This document shows positions 46,498-59,312 of a DNA stretch of 64,000 nucleotides, in pieces. Each line of letters opens with the position of its first letter. Position 1 is the first letter of the stretch. A program made the position numbers and the translations under genes. The DNA lies in NCBI GenBank assembly GCA_965153355.1, contig OZ231126.1, positions 60,326,001-60,390,000 of the forward strand, written 5' to 3'. Source of the stretch: Flaccisagitta enflata. Lineage: Eukaryota > Chaetognatha > Sagittoidea > Aphragmophora. Under the pieces are notes generated by a model. It was not told the DNA's origin, ran no database searches, and was given only the letters and a program-made list of their open reading frames with translations.

Positions 46498-47002
46498 CGC
46501 CATAGCACCTCTATAACTAGCTCTGTCTGTCGGTTGGTCGGTAACGCTCGAGTTGAAAATCTCGAAAAGAGGCAAAAATCACTGGAAATGATTCTGAAAT
46601 ATGCTAGGATGATTCCCAGATGCGCCATAGCACTCTATGCGAGGCCTTTGCCCGTCCGTCCATCCGTTTGGTCACGTCGAATGAAAATCGCTAAAATGTT
46701 TGAAATCAATTGAAACTCATATTGCTTATAAACGAGGTGCTTATATAAGATGACAGTGTACTCGTCATTTCATTCACAAAAATAATCAGCTACGGTTAGG
46801 TCTGATTGAGCTGGGGATAGGTCGGATAGGTCTGGTGATAGGTCGGATAGGTGTGGGGATAGGTCTGATAGAGCTCGGGATAGGTCTGAGAAAGCTCAGG
46901 ATAGGTCTGAGAGAGCTCGGGATAGGTCTGATAGAGCTAGGGATAGGTCTAAGAATTTATAACGCCCGGCGCACCGTCTTGGCCCGTGTATCCGGCCTTG
47001 TT
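46498..47002 (-). mobile_element. HINE-like element, GGTGCGCC subfamily, with 22 bp minisatellite core
   Basis: On plus: TTTTT and AGGTGCGCCATAGCACCT, then a CTGT/GGTC tract. A second, related hairpin end (AGATGCGCCATAGCACTCT) lies at 46619 with its own CCGT tract. Then an array of GGTCTGATAGAGCTCGGGAT-type units (46796-46955), subterminal CGGCGCACCG and the end GTGTATCCGGCCTTGTT. It may be one element inside another. Confidence 0.75.
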
Positions 47003-47058
47003 ACTTATTCATGAGTTTTCGAGTTTGGCGTAAAAATAAACGGAGCTTTGACGTGATA

Positions 47059-47110
47059 CAAGGCCGGCACCACAGTCGCGGACAATTAGGCAGGGGCAGT
47101 AAGGCAAAAA
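47059..47110 (+). mobile_element. HINE-like 5' end fragment
   Basis: ACAAGGCCGGCACCACAGTC, GCGGACAATTAGGCAGGGGC; no hairpin end downstream. Confidence 0.6.
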
Positions 47111-48000
47111 CGGCTCGCTTGACCTAACTTTTATACATACTTAGAATTAAATAAAAAAAAAAATCCTGTCGGGGAACAAGAGTTTTTTCTACTCCACTGA
47201 GACCCCTCTAGCGTGAGCATTGTGTAACATGAGCCCCTTTCTTTGTGTGTTGTCTATTATTCCGTCGCGTCATTTATAAATGATCGCGTGGCAATCCGCG
47301 TGGGACAATCTCAACGAGGACATTTAACGTCCCATAAGTTCTTTGTTATAGCCGTCTGGTGAGGTAGCATTCTCCATATGGAACGCCTACAACCAGACAA
47401 AAGCGATGTAACAAGGCTAAAGGACGAAATGTCTGATGCGCTCTCGTTTGATAAGGCAATGCCTAGGTTCACCCTTTGTTTTTAGAGAGATGTCCTTAGG
47501 TTTTTGCGGGTTTTGGGCTTAAGTGCTCTTTGCGTGTAATTGATATTGTCAATAAGGCATGATTTTGCCATTGTCCTGACAGGGAAGCTCAGCTGTGCAT
47601 TATTGTTCAAAGCAAGATTGAAGTGTACACTGTACAACAAAAAAATCTTTGTTGCTTTCAATGCATAAGATATTTCTTTTTAACAATTTTCATCATGATC
47701 CAAAACAAGTTATCTAAGTTCCATACATAAAATAGTTAGTCTAATGATCCATGTAAAAAAAGGGATCGTCAATTTGAATTCTAGCACGAGATAGGTATGT
47801 CGAGCGATTATGATTCTAACTACAGATGCTAGTGTATGATGCAAGTGCATAATGTTCACGCTTTTGAATAGGACCATATCTTTTTTATAAATATCTTGCC
47901 AAGAAATTCTTCGTAGAAGAACCAGCATGTCAATGAAATGCTTTCGGTCTTTTTACAAATGAAAAAAGTTGTTGCTGCCTCTTCTCACGTCTTCCTTTTT
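47111..48000. other. No gene seen
   Basis: Contains faint pogo-like phrases (CAATAAGGCATGATTTTGCC near 47550) but no complete element. No coding feature. Confidence 0.4.
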
Positions 48001-48457
<457 letters not shown>

Positions 48458-48612
48458 TTCACTTGTTCACGGCGATCTCTCCTCCCTTTGCTTTTACTTG
48501 TCTCGCCTTTACTTTATCCCAGGGCTTCACTCATCCCGCGCGCTTCAAGATGAAAAACGAGCTGCGGCCTTACGCCAGGAGAGCCGCTCACAAGCACACG
48601 CCAATGAGATAC
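48458..48612. other. Short unique segment, unassigned
   Basis: About 150 bp of normal composition between two huge microsatellites, open in several frames (for example a minus frame containing ARFSS and a plus frame with RFKMKNELRP). It could be an exon fragment; not supportable. Confidence 0.25.
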
Positions 48613-48613
48613 A

Positions 48614-48900
<287 letters not shown>

Positions 48901-49185
48901 TAAAAGAGAAACAGAAAAATACAGAGAGACCCAAAAACAGACTTGCAGCTGGGCAAACAGACAGGCAAACAGACTGAGACAGATGCAGAGAGAGGGAGGG
49001 AGTGAAATAGTTAGTGTGAGGGATAGTACTGCCCTTGCGCACCTCCAGCTGCCGAGATTTTAACAGTTCCATGCGACTTACAGGGTGTTTCACGCGTTTT
49101 GAGGTTTAAAGAATCGACATAGCTTTTCTCCTAGAAAAGCTATTCCAATTCTGAAAAAAGGTCTGAATAGATCTTGAAGTGCAGT

Positions 49186-50460
49186 TTTTTTATGTCACCA
49201 ATTTTTTGTATTTGCATTTTTTAGCTTGGGAGCTACGGTAGTTAAAAGTAAACAACACTATCCAGTTAACTAACCATGGTAAAGAAAAAAATGGACAACT
49301 TCTCTTACTAGTTTCTGGTCAACTATGGGCCTGAACTACAAAAAATCCTATGTTATGATATTTTTGTTTATTCTTACAAGCACCATGATTTTTAGTCGCG
49401 TGCACGGGACTTTCATTCATTTAGAAATGGCAAAAGATTAAAGAAAAATCACAAAATTGAAAAATGCTTCTTTCAATTTTTTTCCATCGAGAAATTTTTA
49501 CTCTTTGTTTTTGGTCACTCATGAACTCAGGATTGTCTTTTAGCTACTCGATATCCATGAGCAAATTAAAGAGCCATGAATTTTCATAAAATGGAGCTAA
49601 GAACAAACTTCTAACTCAATTTGTCTAATTTATGTTACAATAAAGATAGCCCATGAAAATCAGGTGTTACTGATTTTCCAAATTCTTGACCACCTGTCTT
49701 CATTCTTCTGCCATTTCTAAACGGATAGAGATATGACAACCAGCAAGGTCTCATTGGAAAGATCTTTCACAGAGCTTCAAGATGGTCATGGATTTTGCTA
49801 TGTTTTTCTTATTGCTTGGATGTGAAACGCTAACAAACAAGCAGTTTCCATTTTTTTTTTCACCATAATTATCCGGACCATAAAGATGCATGCTAAACAT
49901 GGTTGTTTTCTTCAAGAAAATGATGGTTTCTCCATTAAATTTGGAACTCATATCCAAAAGACATCATCCTGATATAAACGTAAAGATAGATACCCCCATA
50001 CATACAGTAATGGGAAAGTTACCATGCCATCTCGATATGTTTTGAGGACTTCAGACCTTTCTGATGATGTTAGATGAAAGAAAAAGTAATATTTGTATCG
50101 AATAGCAAATTAACTATTTAGTTAAAGATGACATGTCATGGGCCAATTTTCGCTCGAATTTCAGCGCCGTTTTTGCGCGATTCTGGCAATTAAGGGAAAC
50201 TCGATGAAGTCGTTCTTCAAACTTATGGCCACCTATGACATTTTTCATTGAAAACAGGGGACGAAAGATTAGGTATAAATCATAGAATGATGGAGAAGGT
50301 TCAAAAATACATTTTTCATGCGCTGATATGTCGAAATTGGAGATAACGACAATATGCAAATGAGCTGATTAAGTGAACCTGAAAAGCTATTCGAAACCGA
50401 TCTAATTACAGTATGCTTCGTTACAGCTACAACATGAGAGTTATCATGCCATCTCTGCTT
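49186..50460. other. No gene seen (inside the 4.6 kb element)
   Basis: AT-rich. TTTTTAGTCGCGTGCACGGG near 49390 is an isolated HINE-like hairpin end. CCATCTCGATATGTTTTGAG near 50028 is an inverted counterpart of CTCAAAACATATCGAGATAG near 53484. Open frames under 82 codons lack domains. Confidence 0.45.
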
Positions 50461-50462
50461 TC

Positions 50463-50760
50463 ATCTATTCATTCATTCATTCATTCATTCATTCATTCAT
50501 TCATTCATTCATTCATTCATTCATTCATTCATTCATTTATTCATTCATTCATTCATTCATTCATTCATTTATTCATTCATTCATTCATTCAGTCTTTAAA
50601 AACATTTTCAATATTCCAAAAACGCGAGAGATATTTATTGGCCGTACAATGGCCATCCTTGTTTCTTTCTCTTTCTCTCTCTCTCTTTCTTACTTTCTTC
50701 TTTCCTTCCTTCCTTCCTTCCTTCCTTCCTTCCTTCCTCCCTTCCTTTCTTTCCTTCTTT
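50463..50760 (+). repeat. (ATTC)n and (CCTT)n microsatellites
   Basis: (ATTC)n at 50466-50590 with two TTAT interruptions, then CT/CTTT and (CCTT)n at 50702-50738. Confidence 0.95.
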
Positions 50761-50764
50761 CAAC

Positions 50765-51965
50765 AGCTTGCTAAGTGACTCCACAGGGTATCCATAGGTT
50801 GCATGGTTGGAAGGTTGTGTATACGGTGTTGCTTGTTTACTTCCTTTCTCCATTACCATTTCGCTTTCCCTCTCATTTATGCTATTTTCAGCTTCCTTGA
50901 CTCTAGAGGTTGCAGCGTCAGTCAGTCGGTCTTCTGAGAGGACTGGCAGAAAGCATTTCTAAGGCGTCTCAGGACTAATTTTAGGTTTGAGAGGGCAGAT
51001 TTGAGTCTCTGGAAATCTAAGAGCGCTAGTTTGAGGCGTGAGAAAGCTGATTTAAGACCCGATCAAATTAACAGTTCTTTCAAAATTAGGCTGAACGAGA
51101 TAAAAACTTGTTGTAAAAAAGCATTAAAAATGTGATTATAATCGATATAATATATGTTGATGTTATCAACAAACCATTTAGCTCATAAATATACGGACAG
51201 CTGGAAAAAAAATAAGCATATTGACACACTGAAACAAAAACATGTTCAAACAAATTAATTTTTTTGTCTTTTTATGATAATTTGATCTATCAAGTGCTTC
51301 TGCTATGAGTTTCCATTTGATTAGTCCATGATTTTTTAACTCAAATCAGTGTAAATCCTTAATCTTTTAGTAAGCAAAAAAAAACATCGATTTTTTTTGT
51401 TTTCCTTTGATATGAAATAATTTTAGAGCAATATATTACCCGTAGCCTTCAATTTTTCCAACATTTAAAAAATTTGGCAAAAATGTGATCCAATGAAGTC
51501 AAAAGGATTTTGGCCAATCCATTTGGTTTTAAGAACTGTTTCTATGTAGGTTGTCCTTTGTAGATATGAACTGAAGACCTCTGAATTCGATTTTGGTAAA
51601 TGACAGTTTTTCATCAAAACGCTGTCATTTAAAACGAATGAGCTACTAGACTCTGCTTGGTCTTGAATGGAAGATTGTATGTCATAGTTCATTGATCTGC
51701 TTTTATTCTTATATTGGATATTGAAGTTTAGCTGCTATGAACATGAGTAGGTGTCCGTATATTCATGTCAGCTCGTTGATCTGCTTTCACTCTTATAATA
51801 GATATTGAAGTTATGCTGCAATGAACTTGAGTAGGTGTCCGTATATTTATGCGAAAAATGCCAAGAAAGTAAACGGCTATACCCTATTGAATGTAATCAT
51901 GCAATTTAGTGGAAGGTAACCAAATTCGGGATTGACGCTCTCTTCTCATTGATGATCTGTCATTC
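50765..51965. other. No gene seen
   Basis: 50960-51060 contains worn FB core units (GAGAGGGCAGATTTGAG). 51720-51860 has a duplicated ATTGATCTGCTTTTATTCTT-like segment of about 85 bp. No coding feature. Confidence 0.45.
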
Positions 51966-51969
51966 TAGA

Positions 51970-52260
51970 CCAGTCCTAGGTCTTTATCTTAAACGGTTTA
52001 GAAGCTAGAGCTCGGCAAAGAGAAGCACTATTTTGGTAAGATGCATTTTTCATATAGGGATTGCGAAACTGAAATAGGCAACCTTTTCACTCAAACTAAT
52101 GCCATTTTTAAACGAAAAAAGATAGAAATGCCAGATTAGCGCTAAATGAAAGTACATTCGAAGGGCTTTGAAATGGTCTAAGATTTTAAGTAGTTTTTTT
52201 TCTAAGATGGATTGGTTGAATTAGCCATTCAAAAGTAAGTCTTTTTTTTTTAGCAGTATG
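51970..52260. repeat. Dispersed repeat, empty copy (partner of 13860-14345)
   Basis: GGTTTAGAAGCTAGAGCTC, TATAGGGATTGCGAAACTGA, CAAACTAATGCC, AGAAATGCCAGATTAG and GGGCTTTGAAATGGTCTAAG align with 13860-14345 but lack the pogo-like MITE. Confidence 0.75.
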
Positions 52261-52261
52261 T

Positions 52262-52880
52262 TACGCGACTAAATGGTCAAAATAATTACGTTAATTAGAA
52301 CTAAGTCGCGTGCGTTGGCACTTCCAGAAAAGTCCGGCAAACAGTCAGATGAACAGACTAAAGCATTTAAAAAGACCTTTGAACTAGCTAAAAAAGTCTT
52401 AAAGATATCCTAGTGACAAACCAATGGACAGATAAACGGACGGACAAACAGACGGATAGACAGACAGACAAAAAAGACCTTTGAACTAGCAACAAAAAGT
52501 CTTAAAGATATCCTAGTGACAAACCAATGGACAGATAAACGGACGGACAAACAGACGGATAGACAGACAGACAAAAAAGTGGCTTATAGAGGTGTATGAA
52601 TGACATAAAAACGTTCAAAAACATTTGAAATGTCTTAAAATTGGCTGTAACAACCTTGTTGGCTTAAACAACCTTGTGACGGACAGAACAACAGACCAAC
52701 AGACCAACCAAAAAGTGGATTATAGAGGCTTATAAATACCTTAAAAACATTCAAAAACATTTTAAATGTCTTTATTTTGTATAAAAAGCCTTTTAAACAG
52801 TTTTGTTACGGTACGACCGACCGACCAACAGACCGACCGAGAAGTGGCTTTTTGAGTCGCGTAGCACGCGACTAAGAAAA
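52262..52880 (+). mobile_element. HINE-like composite with 102 bp duplication
   Basis: TAAGTCGCGTGCGTTGGCAC near 52300, then a 102-base segment twice (52371-52472 and 52473-52575; shared GATATCCTAGTGACAAACCA and GACGGATAGACAGACAGAC), further GGACAGAACAACAGACC phrases, and the end GAGTCGCGTAGCACGCGACT plus AAG at 52855-52876. Confidence 0.65.
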
Positions 52881-52967
52881 GAAGAAGAAGAAGAAGAAGA
52901 AGAAGGATATCCATGTAGCACCATTTTCATGGAAGAGCCGTCACGTCCCATTCGAGATGCTGAAGAG

Positions 52968-53199
52968 GGAGAAGAACAAGTGACGCAGGGTCACAATACC
53001 GTTGCGGACGTGGGCAGGGGCATACAACCCCCATCCATACCACCCCCCACCCCATGTTCACTTACATACATAGACAATCACAACTGCCGCATCATTAGTG
53101 CGCGTTTTGCACTTTTAACTGGAATGTGACCAGTGGTTGGACCGATGGACCGATGGACCAACGAAGACTCATATAGAGTTGTGTGTCTGCAACTAAAAA
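52968..53199 (+). mobile_element. HINE-like element, ACAAGTGACGC subfamily
   Basis: GAACAAGTGACGCAGGGTCA, CCGTTGCGGACGTGGGCAGG, CAACCCCCATCCATACC, GGACCGATGGACCGATGGAC, and the end GAGTTGTGTGTCTGCAACTAAAAA. Confidence 0.75.
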
Positions 53200-53907
53200 G
53201 GATGAAGAAGGAGAAGAAGGGGAAAAAGAAGAAGAAGAGTAGGAAGAAAAAGATGCTAAGATAAAACAATTAAGAAACACCATTTAACAGCAAGTTAAAA
53301 CCGCCAGATCAGCGTGCCGGTGCTCTCGTTGAGGTTCGATTTAGCGAGAAATCTGTGAAATCGATGTCTCGAAATGACGTCGAAATGTCCAAAAAACAAT
53401 ATTTTTCAAGTCAAGAGTTAATTTGCTAGATCTTATCAAAATGAGATGAAACTTTGCAAATATCCTCTAGACACCCTCTAGTGCTCAAAACATATCGAGA
53501 TAGGCCTTGTTAAAACTTATGGGGGCATACTACTTAAAACTTATGGGGGCATACTACTTCAAGATCTATTCAGACCTTTTTTCAGAATTAGAATAACTTT
53601 TCTAGGAGAAAAGCTATGTTGATTCTTTAAACCTCAAAACGCGTGAAACACCCTGTAGTTTGCGCTTCACGCTTCGATCCACTTTCTGCCAAACCCTCAT
53701 AGCATCCATCCTAGGCACCCCTATGTTGAACTCAAAGCTTGTATGGCTCAGCCATTTCACCGCTTTAATTAGCGTTTGAAAACAATGATAACATTATGAT
53801 TGATTATTGATTGGAGTGATAATTTCCTTTTTAGGGGAAATTTGCAAACGACAGTTGGTTCTATGTAAAGTTTAAAAAAGAATTTGAAAATAAAGTGCTC
53901 TCTTACC

Positions 53908-54146
53908 TTTTTTTCTTTTTTCTTTTTTTCTTTTTTTCTTTTTTTCTTTTTTTCTTTTTTTCTTTTTTTCTTTTTTTCTTTTTTTCTTTTTTTCTTTTTT
54001 TTTCTTTTTTTCTTTTTTTCTTTTTTTCTTTTTTTTTTCTTTTTTTTTCTTTTTTCTTTTTTTCTTTTTTTCTTTTTTTCTTTTTTTCTTTTTTTCTTTT
54101 TTTCTTTTTTTCTTTTTTTCTTTTTTTCTTTTTTTCTTTTTTTTTG
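53908..54146 (+). repeat. (CTTTTTTT)n octamer array
   Basis: About 29 octamers with occasional length variants. Extremely asymmetric pyrimidine tract. Confidence 0.95.
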
Positions 54147-54785
54147 TTCTTTAGTTCTTTTTTCCGTTTGAATAGATTTGGGACAAGTGATTGTGAAAGC
54201 TTATATATCCCTCTGGAACAATGTGTCGTATACGTAGTGCGCCAATGGCAGCGCTTATCTATGAATCCTTTTAAGAAATTAAAAACCCTTTTCCTTATAA
54301 TCACAGTTATTTTCGTTCCTAATTTTCTTAATCTTTACATACATGTTCTTTCCTTTAATTCTTTTCATTCTAAGCCCAAATGGAATGACCCCTCACCCCT
54401 TCCCCCGCCCCCAAAGAAGACACAAACACCAAAAAGAGAGAAAAAAAAACCACAAAAACGAAACCCCTGATGCGTATTCTCTGGACGCCCGGAGCGCGTG
54501 TTCATCGCATTCAAATGTATACAAATTAAGTCGTTTGGGGACATGGACGCGTAAATCATTTTGCACTTTGCGCCCCGTGGGAATTTTTCCTGGCTTTTAT
54601 TTGCCTTCTTTGTCTTTGTCTCTTTCTCTGTCTCTCTTTCTCTCGCTTCCATATTCGCCAGAAACCGTGAGAAGCGATTGTTTTGACCTTTGCAACGCCG
54701 GATGAGACTCTCCACTCTGTCTCTCATCTTTCTGCCTTTTTGTCCCTTTGTCTCTCTGTCACTGTGTCGTTCTGTCTTTTTATCT
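54147..54785. other. No gene seen
   Basis: Ordinary sequence with CT/CTGT-rich patches at 54605-54640 and 54715-54790. Open frames lack domains. Confidence 0.4.
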
Positions 54786-54796
54786 TTGTATCTTTG

Positions 54797-55622
54797 CTTC
54801 CAGAAGCAAGACGGAAGCTAGATGGAAGCAAGAGGGAGCAAGACGGAAGCAAGAGGGAGCAAGATAGAAGCAAGAGTGAGCAAGATGGAACTGGAAGCAA
54901 GAGGGAGCAAGACAGAAGCAAGAGGGAGCAAGACAGAAGCAAGAGGGAGCAAGACGGAAGCAAGAGGGAGCAAGATGGAAGCAAGAGGGAGCAAGACGGA
55001 AGCAAGAGGAAGCAAGACGGAAGCAAGACGGGGCAAGCTGGAAGCAAGAGGGAGCAAGACGGAGGCAAGAGGGAGCAAAACTGAAGCAAGAGGGAGCAAG
55101 ATGTAGCAAGAGAGAGCAAGACGGAAGCAAGAGGGAGCTAGATGGAAGCAAGTGGGAGCTGAGTGGAAGCAAGAGGGAGCAAGACAGAAGCAAGACAGAG
55201 CAAGACAGAAGCAAGACGGAGTAAGACAGAAGCAAAACAGAGCAAGTTGGAACCAAGAAGGAGCAAGACGGAAGCAAGAGGGAGCAAGACAATAGCAAGA
55301 GGGAGCAAGACAGAAGCAAGAGGGAGCAGGATGGAAGCAAGTCTTACTCCCTCTTGCTTCTGTCTTGCTCCCTCTTGCAAGATGGGAGCAAGAAGGAGCA
55401 AGACGGAAGCAAGACGGAGCAAGGCAGAAGCAAGAGGGAGCAAGACGGAAGCAAAAGAGAGCAAGACGGAAGCAAGAGGGAGCAAGACGGAAACAAGAAG
55501 GAACAAGATAAAAGCAAGGGGGAGCAAGACTTGCTTCCGTCTTGCTCCCTCTTGCTTCTGTCTTGCTCCCCCCGCTTCCATCTTGCTCCCTCTTGCTTCC
55601 GTCTTGCTTCCATCTTGCTCCC
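54797..55622 (+). repeat. 21 bp minisatellite with internal inversions
   Basis: About 38 units of GGAAGCAAGAGGGAGCAAGA plus C. Orientation flips to the inverse at about 55340-55380 and again at 55530-55622. As 21 is a multiple of three, long seven-residue-periodic frames open on both strands (up to 277 codons); these are not genes. Confidence 0.92.
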
Positions 55623-55627
55623 AAATA

Positions 55628-56499
55628 CAGTAAATCTTCAATAGAAGGCATCTCAAGGGACCGGCTGATTTCATGCCTTCTAGGCGGGGTGCCTTATAGC
55701 CGTGCATTTGTATTTTTGCACCATGTTGAATTTATAGGACTTTTGATAAACAAATTGGCATGGATCAATGCTTGGTAGTAGCAATAGTAAGAATATGGAT
55801 ATTACCTAATCTTTTGTAATGGGCAATCATGATAAACAGTATCACTGTAATTTTTACCCAGCAGATTGCCACCTGTCTTACCACGCCTGAGACTAGAAAA
55901 GTAACTGCAGAGCATGAAAGATGTGAACAGATTTTTCCTTTACTGCTCCTGCCCAACCGTCCGCGACTGGATTGCCGTGTATCCGGCCTTGTTTTCATAA
56001 TGGCGACCCATCTTACACCTGTTAAATACCGACATTGCATCATCGATCTTACATCAGCTTCAATTCATCCTCTTCCACAGGTTTCTACTTCTTTCTTCAC
56101 TTCTCCTCTTCTTCATCATCTTTGGTAATCCTCTTTATCGTCATCGATATCTATCGTCATTGATGTTCATCGTCATTGGTATGCCTCTTCATCATCGCCA
56201 TTGATTGATTGATTGATCGCCATCAACATTTCCGTCTTTTTCCTTTTTTTCCGCCTCTTGTTTATTCACATCCCCATCCTTAAAAACACATTTGCTTGCC
56301 AGATGCCTTCAAAGCGAGCAAAAAAGTCACTTAAAAACCTATTTCTTATGCGCTATAGTGAATTTTGCCTTCAAAGCGGGGGCCTTATATGCGGGGTTTA
56401 TTAAAAAAGAAATAAAGAGAGAAAAGTTGGGACTTTGATAATCTTGCCTTGAAGCGAGGGATGCCTTATTAGCGGGTGCGCTCTAGTGAAGCTTAACTG
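55628..56499. mobile_element. TA-flanked pogo-like composite between two minisatellites
   Basis: Left end CAGTAAATCTTCAATAGAAG; right end GCGCTCTAGTGAAGCTTAAC then TG. TA outside each end (55626-55627, 56500-56501). The interior includes a HINE-like 5' end in minus orientation (55944-55997, CCGTCCGCGACTGG..GTATCCGGCCTTGTTT) and CGTCATCG-rich sequence at 56120-56200. No transposase. It could be two fused pogo-like MITEs. Confidence 0.55.
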
Positions 56500-56501
56500 T
56501 A

Positions 56502-57257
56502 CACACCATATACATACCAAATACACACCATATACACACCAAATACTCACCAAATACACCCCAAACACACCCCAAATACACACCAAATACACACCAAATA
56601 CACACCAAATACAAACCAAATACACACCAAATACACACTAAATACACACCAAATACACACCAAATACACACCAAATGCACACCAAATACACCCCAAATAC
56701 ACCCTAGATACACCCTAAATACAAAATAAATACACATCAATTACACACCAAATACACACCAAATACAAACCAAATCCACACCAAGTACACACCAAGTACG
56801 CACCAAATACACACCAAAAACACACCAAATACACACCAAATACACACCAAATACACCCCAAACACACACCAATTACACACCAAATAGACACCAATTACGC
56901 TTCAAATACACACCAAATTCACCCCAAATACACCCCAAATACACCCCAAATACACACCAATTACACACCAAATACACACCAATTACACACCAAATACACA
57001 CCAAATACACACCAAATCCACACCAAATCCACACCAAATCCACACTAAGTACACACCAAATACACACCAAATGCACACCAAATACACACCAAATACACAC
57101 CAAATACACCCCAAATACACCCCAAATACACACCAAATACACCCCAAATACACCCCAAATACACACCAAATACACACCAAATACACACCAAATACACACC
57201 AAATACACACCAAATACACCCCAAATACACTCAAAATACACCCCAAATACACCCCAA
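56502..57257 (+). repeat. 11 bp minisatellite ACACACCAAAT
   Basis: About 68 units with ACACCCCAAAT, ACACATCAATT and CCACACCAAAT variants. It joins the BEL/Pao fragment directly at about 57258. The minus strand is open as an 11-residue periodic Val/Tyr/Cys/Trp frame. Confidence 0.95.
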
Positions 57258-57381
57258 ATGGAGAAAAGATTAGAACCCGAAGAGGGATACTCAAAGCTGT
57301 TGCAAGTGTCTTTGATCCCATTGGCTTGGCAGCTCCTTTTGTTTTGAAAGGAAAGCTTTACCTTCAGAAAGCCAATGAAAC
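57258..57381 (+). pseudogene. BEL/Pao polyprotein fragment (end of reverse transcriptase region)
   Basis: Translates with RRGILKAVASVFDPIGLAAP and KGKLYLQ, the conserved Pao-type segment that follows the reverse transcriptase domain (TKRGIL..S.FDPLG family motif). The upstream gag, protease and RT palm are absent, replaced by the 11 bp minisatellite. It is continued after the insertion at 59313. Confidence 0.75.
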
Positions 57382-58687
57382 TAAGGATGGGGGATCGATG
57401 ATTCACCGCCAAAAAAACGGTGGAGTGAACGCCAATTTTCACCGTTTCAGTGATTTTGATTTTCGCCGTTTTTTTCCTCCTGTCCCTAAGCTGCTCTTTT
57501 CATCACATTTTTTCGCCGTCATGCAGAGGAAAATGCGCATGCTGGGACAATATTTTCGATTTTTACAAAAAAGAAAAAAAATCCTGCATAAATCCCTGAT
57601 TCAGTGGTTGCCATAGTTACATGAAACAGTACCTCATCCCAGTGCAGTTTCACTCAGCACATCTTTTTTATTGCTTGCTAAGCAACTCTACATGTACAAG
57701 AGGGTGTGTCCCTTGGAAGGTCTGCCTGTCCAGAACGCAAAAATTTAGGTGATGCAAAATTGACTGGAAAAGCAATTTCGAGCATTACTGCCCCTGCCAT
57801 GCCACAATACAACCCCTATCCACTCACATACTGCTCCTGCCCAGCTACATTACTGCCCCTGCCCACCCACAGACAAAATCATTATGAAAGCTGTGGAGGG
57901 ACCAAAAGTTTAAGCACCCCCCTTAAAGCCTCTACTCTGGGCAGCAGTTTATACTTTAAGTGAAGACAAATTTTTTCATCAAGGCTTTTTTGAGACTCTC
58001 TAGAATTACCATAATTTGTATTTTAGCTAGAAATTTCTTCATACATTAGAGCAACAATTTAAACTAATCCCATCAACTAAATTCAAGATGTCAATTCCGA
58101 AGAATCTTCATCTCAAATTCGATTAGCATTGCCTCACACGGGAATCGGCCGTAACCCTTTTGGGTGTGGATCAGCCTTATCCTACAGTAGTTGAGGATAC
58201 CAATAGTAACATAATTTTATGCTAAAATTTGGGTTTTTTAAAAAAACCTCTTGAAATGGGAAAGATTAAGGATCTGGAAAGGTTCTAAGTGAAATTTCAA
58301 AAATCACCTTGGTGTAAGATTTGTATTCACCTAAGGCATGAACCACTACCCATCATAAAGAAACATAAGTAGTGGGCTGTAAGGGGGGGGGCGCATCAAT
58401 TTTGGTCCCTCAACACTTCTTATAATGGTTCCTTCTGTACTTGAAGGCCGCGTATCCAGCCTTGTTTTACTCAGCTAGATATTTGCCAACACTATTCAAA
58501 GTTTGTAACGCTGCATAGATCTTATTCATTTTTACTATTTCTACTGTTTCTATTTGTCTTGCACTTCCATTCTATCAATTCCATGATCTTCAGTGGGAAA
58601 AAAGAAGAAGGATGTAATGGAAGAAAAAGTTTGAAGTTTAAAGAGGAGGAAGAAAATGAAAAAAAAAAAAGGAAGAGAGTGAGAGGA

Positions 58688-58811
<124 letters not shown>

Positions 58812-58984
58812 CAGACAAACTGACATCAAGAAACAGATCAAGAGATATACACAGATACACTAGGGTAATTATGAAAAAATATTTTTTTTGATCTTTAAAC
58901 CATTGTGTCAGTGTGTGTGGGAACAGGCTAAAGGATTGTGCACAACATACACTAAGCTTGATCAGTTTTAGCTAGCAAGTGATG

Positions 58985-59217
58985 GGGATGCTGTTGTACA
59001 ACAAGCGGCGCAGGGTTACATAATCATTTTGGATGGGTGGGCAAGGGTAAACAACCCCCATCCATACCCTCTCCTGCCCCATGCTCACTCACACAGGCAA
59101 ACCTTTACAACTATATCATCATAAATGCACATTTTCACACCCTTAACATGAGCATGACCAACGGACCAATGGACCAACAAAGCCTCTTTTAGAAGTGCGT
59201 GTCCGCAACTAAAAATC
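58985..59217 (+). mobile_element. HINE-like element, ACAAGTGACGC-related subfamily
   Basis: CAACAAGCGGCGCAGGGTTA, GGATGGGTGGGCAAGGGTAA, CAACCCCCATCCATACC, GACCAACGGACCAATGGACC, and the end AAGTGCGTGTCCGCAACTAAAAA. Confidence 0.75.
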
Positions 59218-59312
59218 ACTGGAAAAAACGGAAAAAACGGTGGTGGAAATGGAAAATCGCCGAAAATCGGTGGTGATTGAAAATCCAAGTCACTCCCAAC
59301 CTTAAATGAAAC

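Larger units (their letters stand above)
49081..53655. mobile_element. Possible 4.6 kb TA-flanked element with about 120 bp inverted ends
   Basis: CAGGGTGTTTCACGCGTTTT..GACATAGCTTTTCTCCTAGA..GGTCTGAATAGATCTTGAAG at 49081-49185 is nearly the exact inverse of 53552-53655. TA lies immediately outside both (49079-49080 and 53656-53657). The interior contains no transposase, only AT-rich sequence, microsatellites and several HINE-like insertions. It may alternatively be two separate solo ends. Confidence 0.55.

Noticed and set aside
54818-55651. 277-codon minus-strand open frame (and 131-189 codon frames on both strands)
   Set aside because: Pure read-through of the 21 bp minisatellite; seven-residue periodicity, no domain.
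56873-57442. 189-codon minus frame, 11-residue periodic with Trp and Tyr
   Set aside because: Translation of the 11 bp minisatellite.
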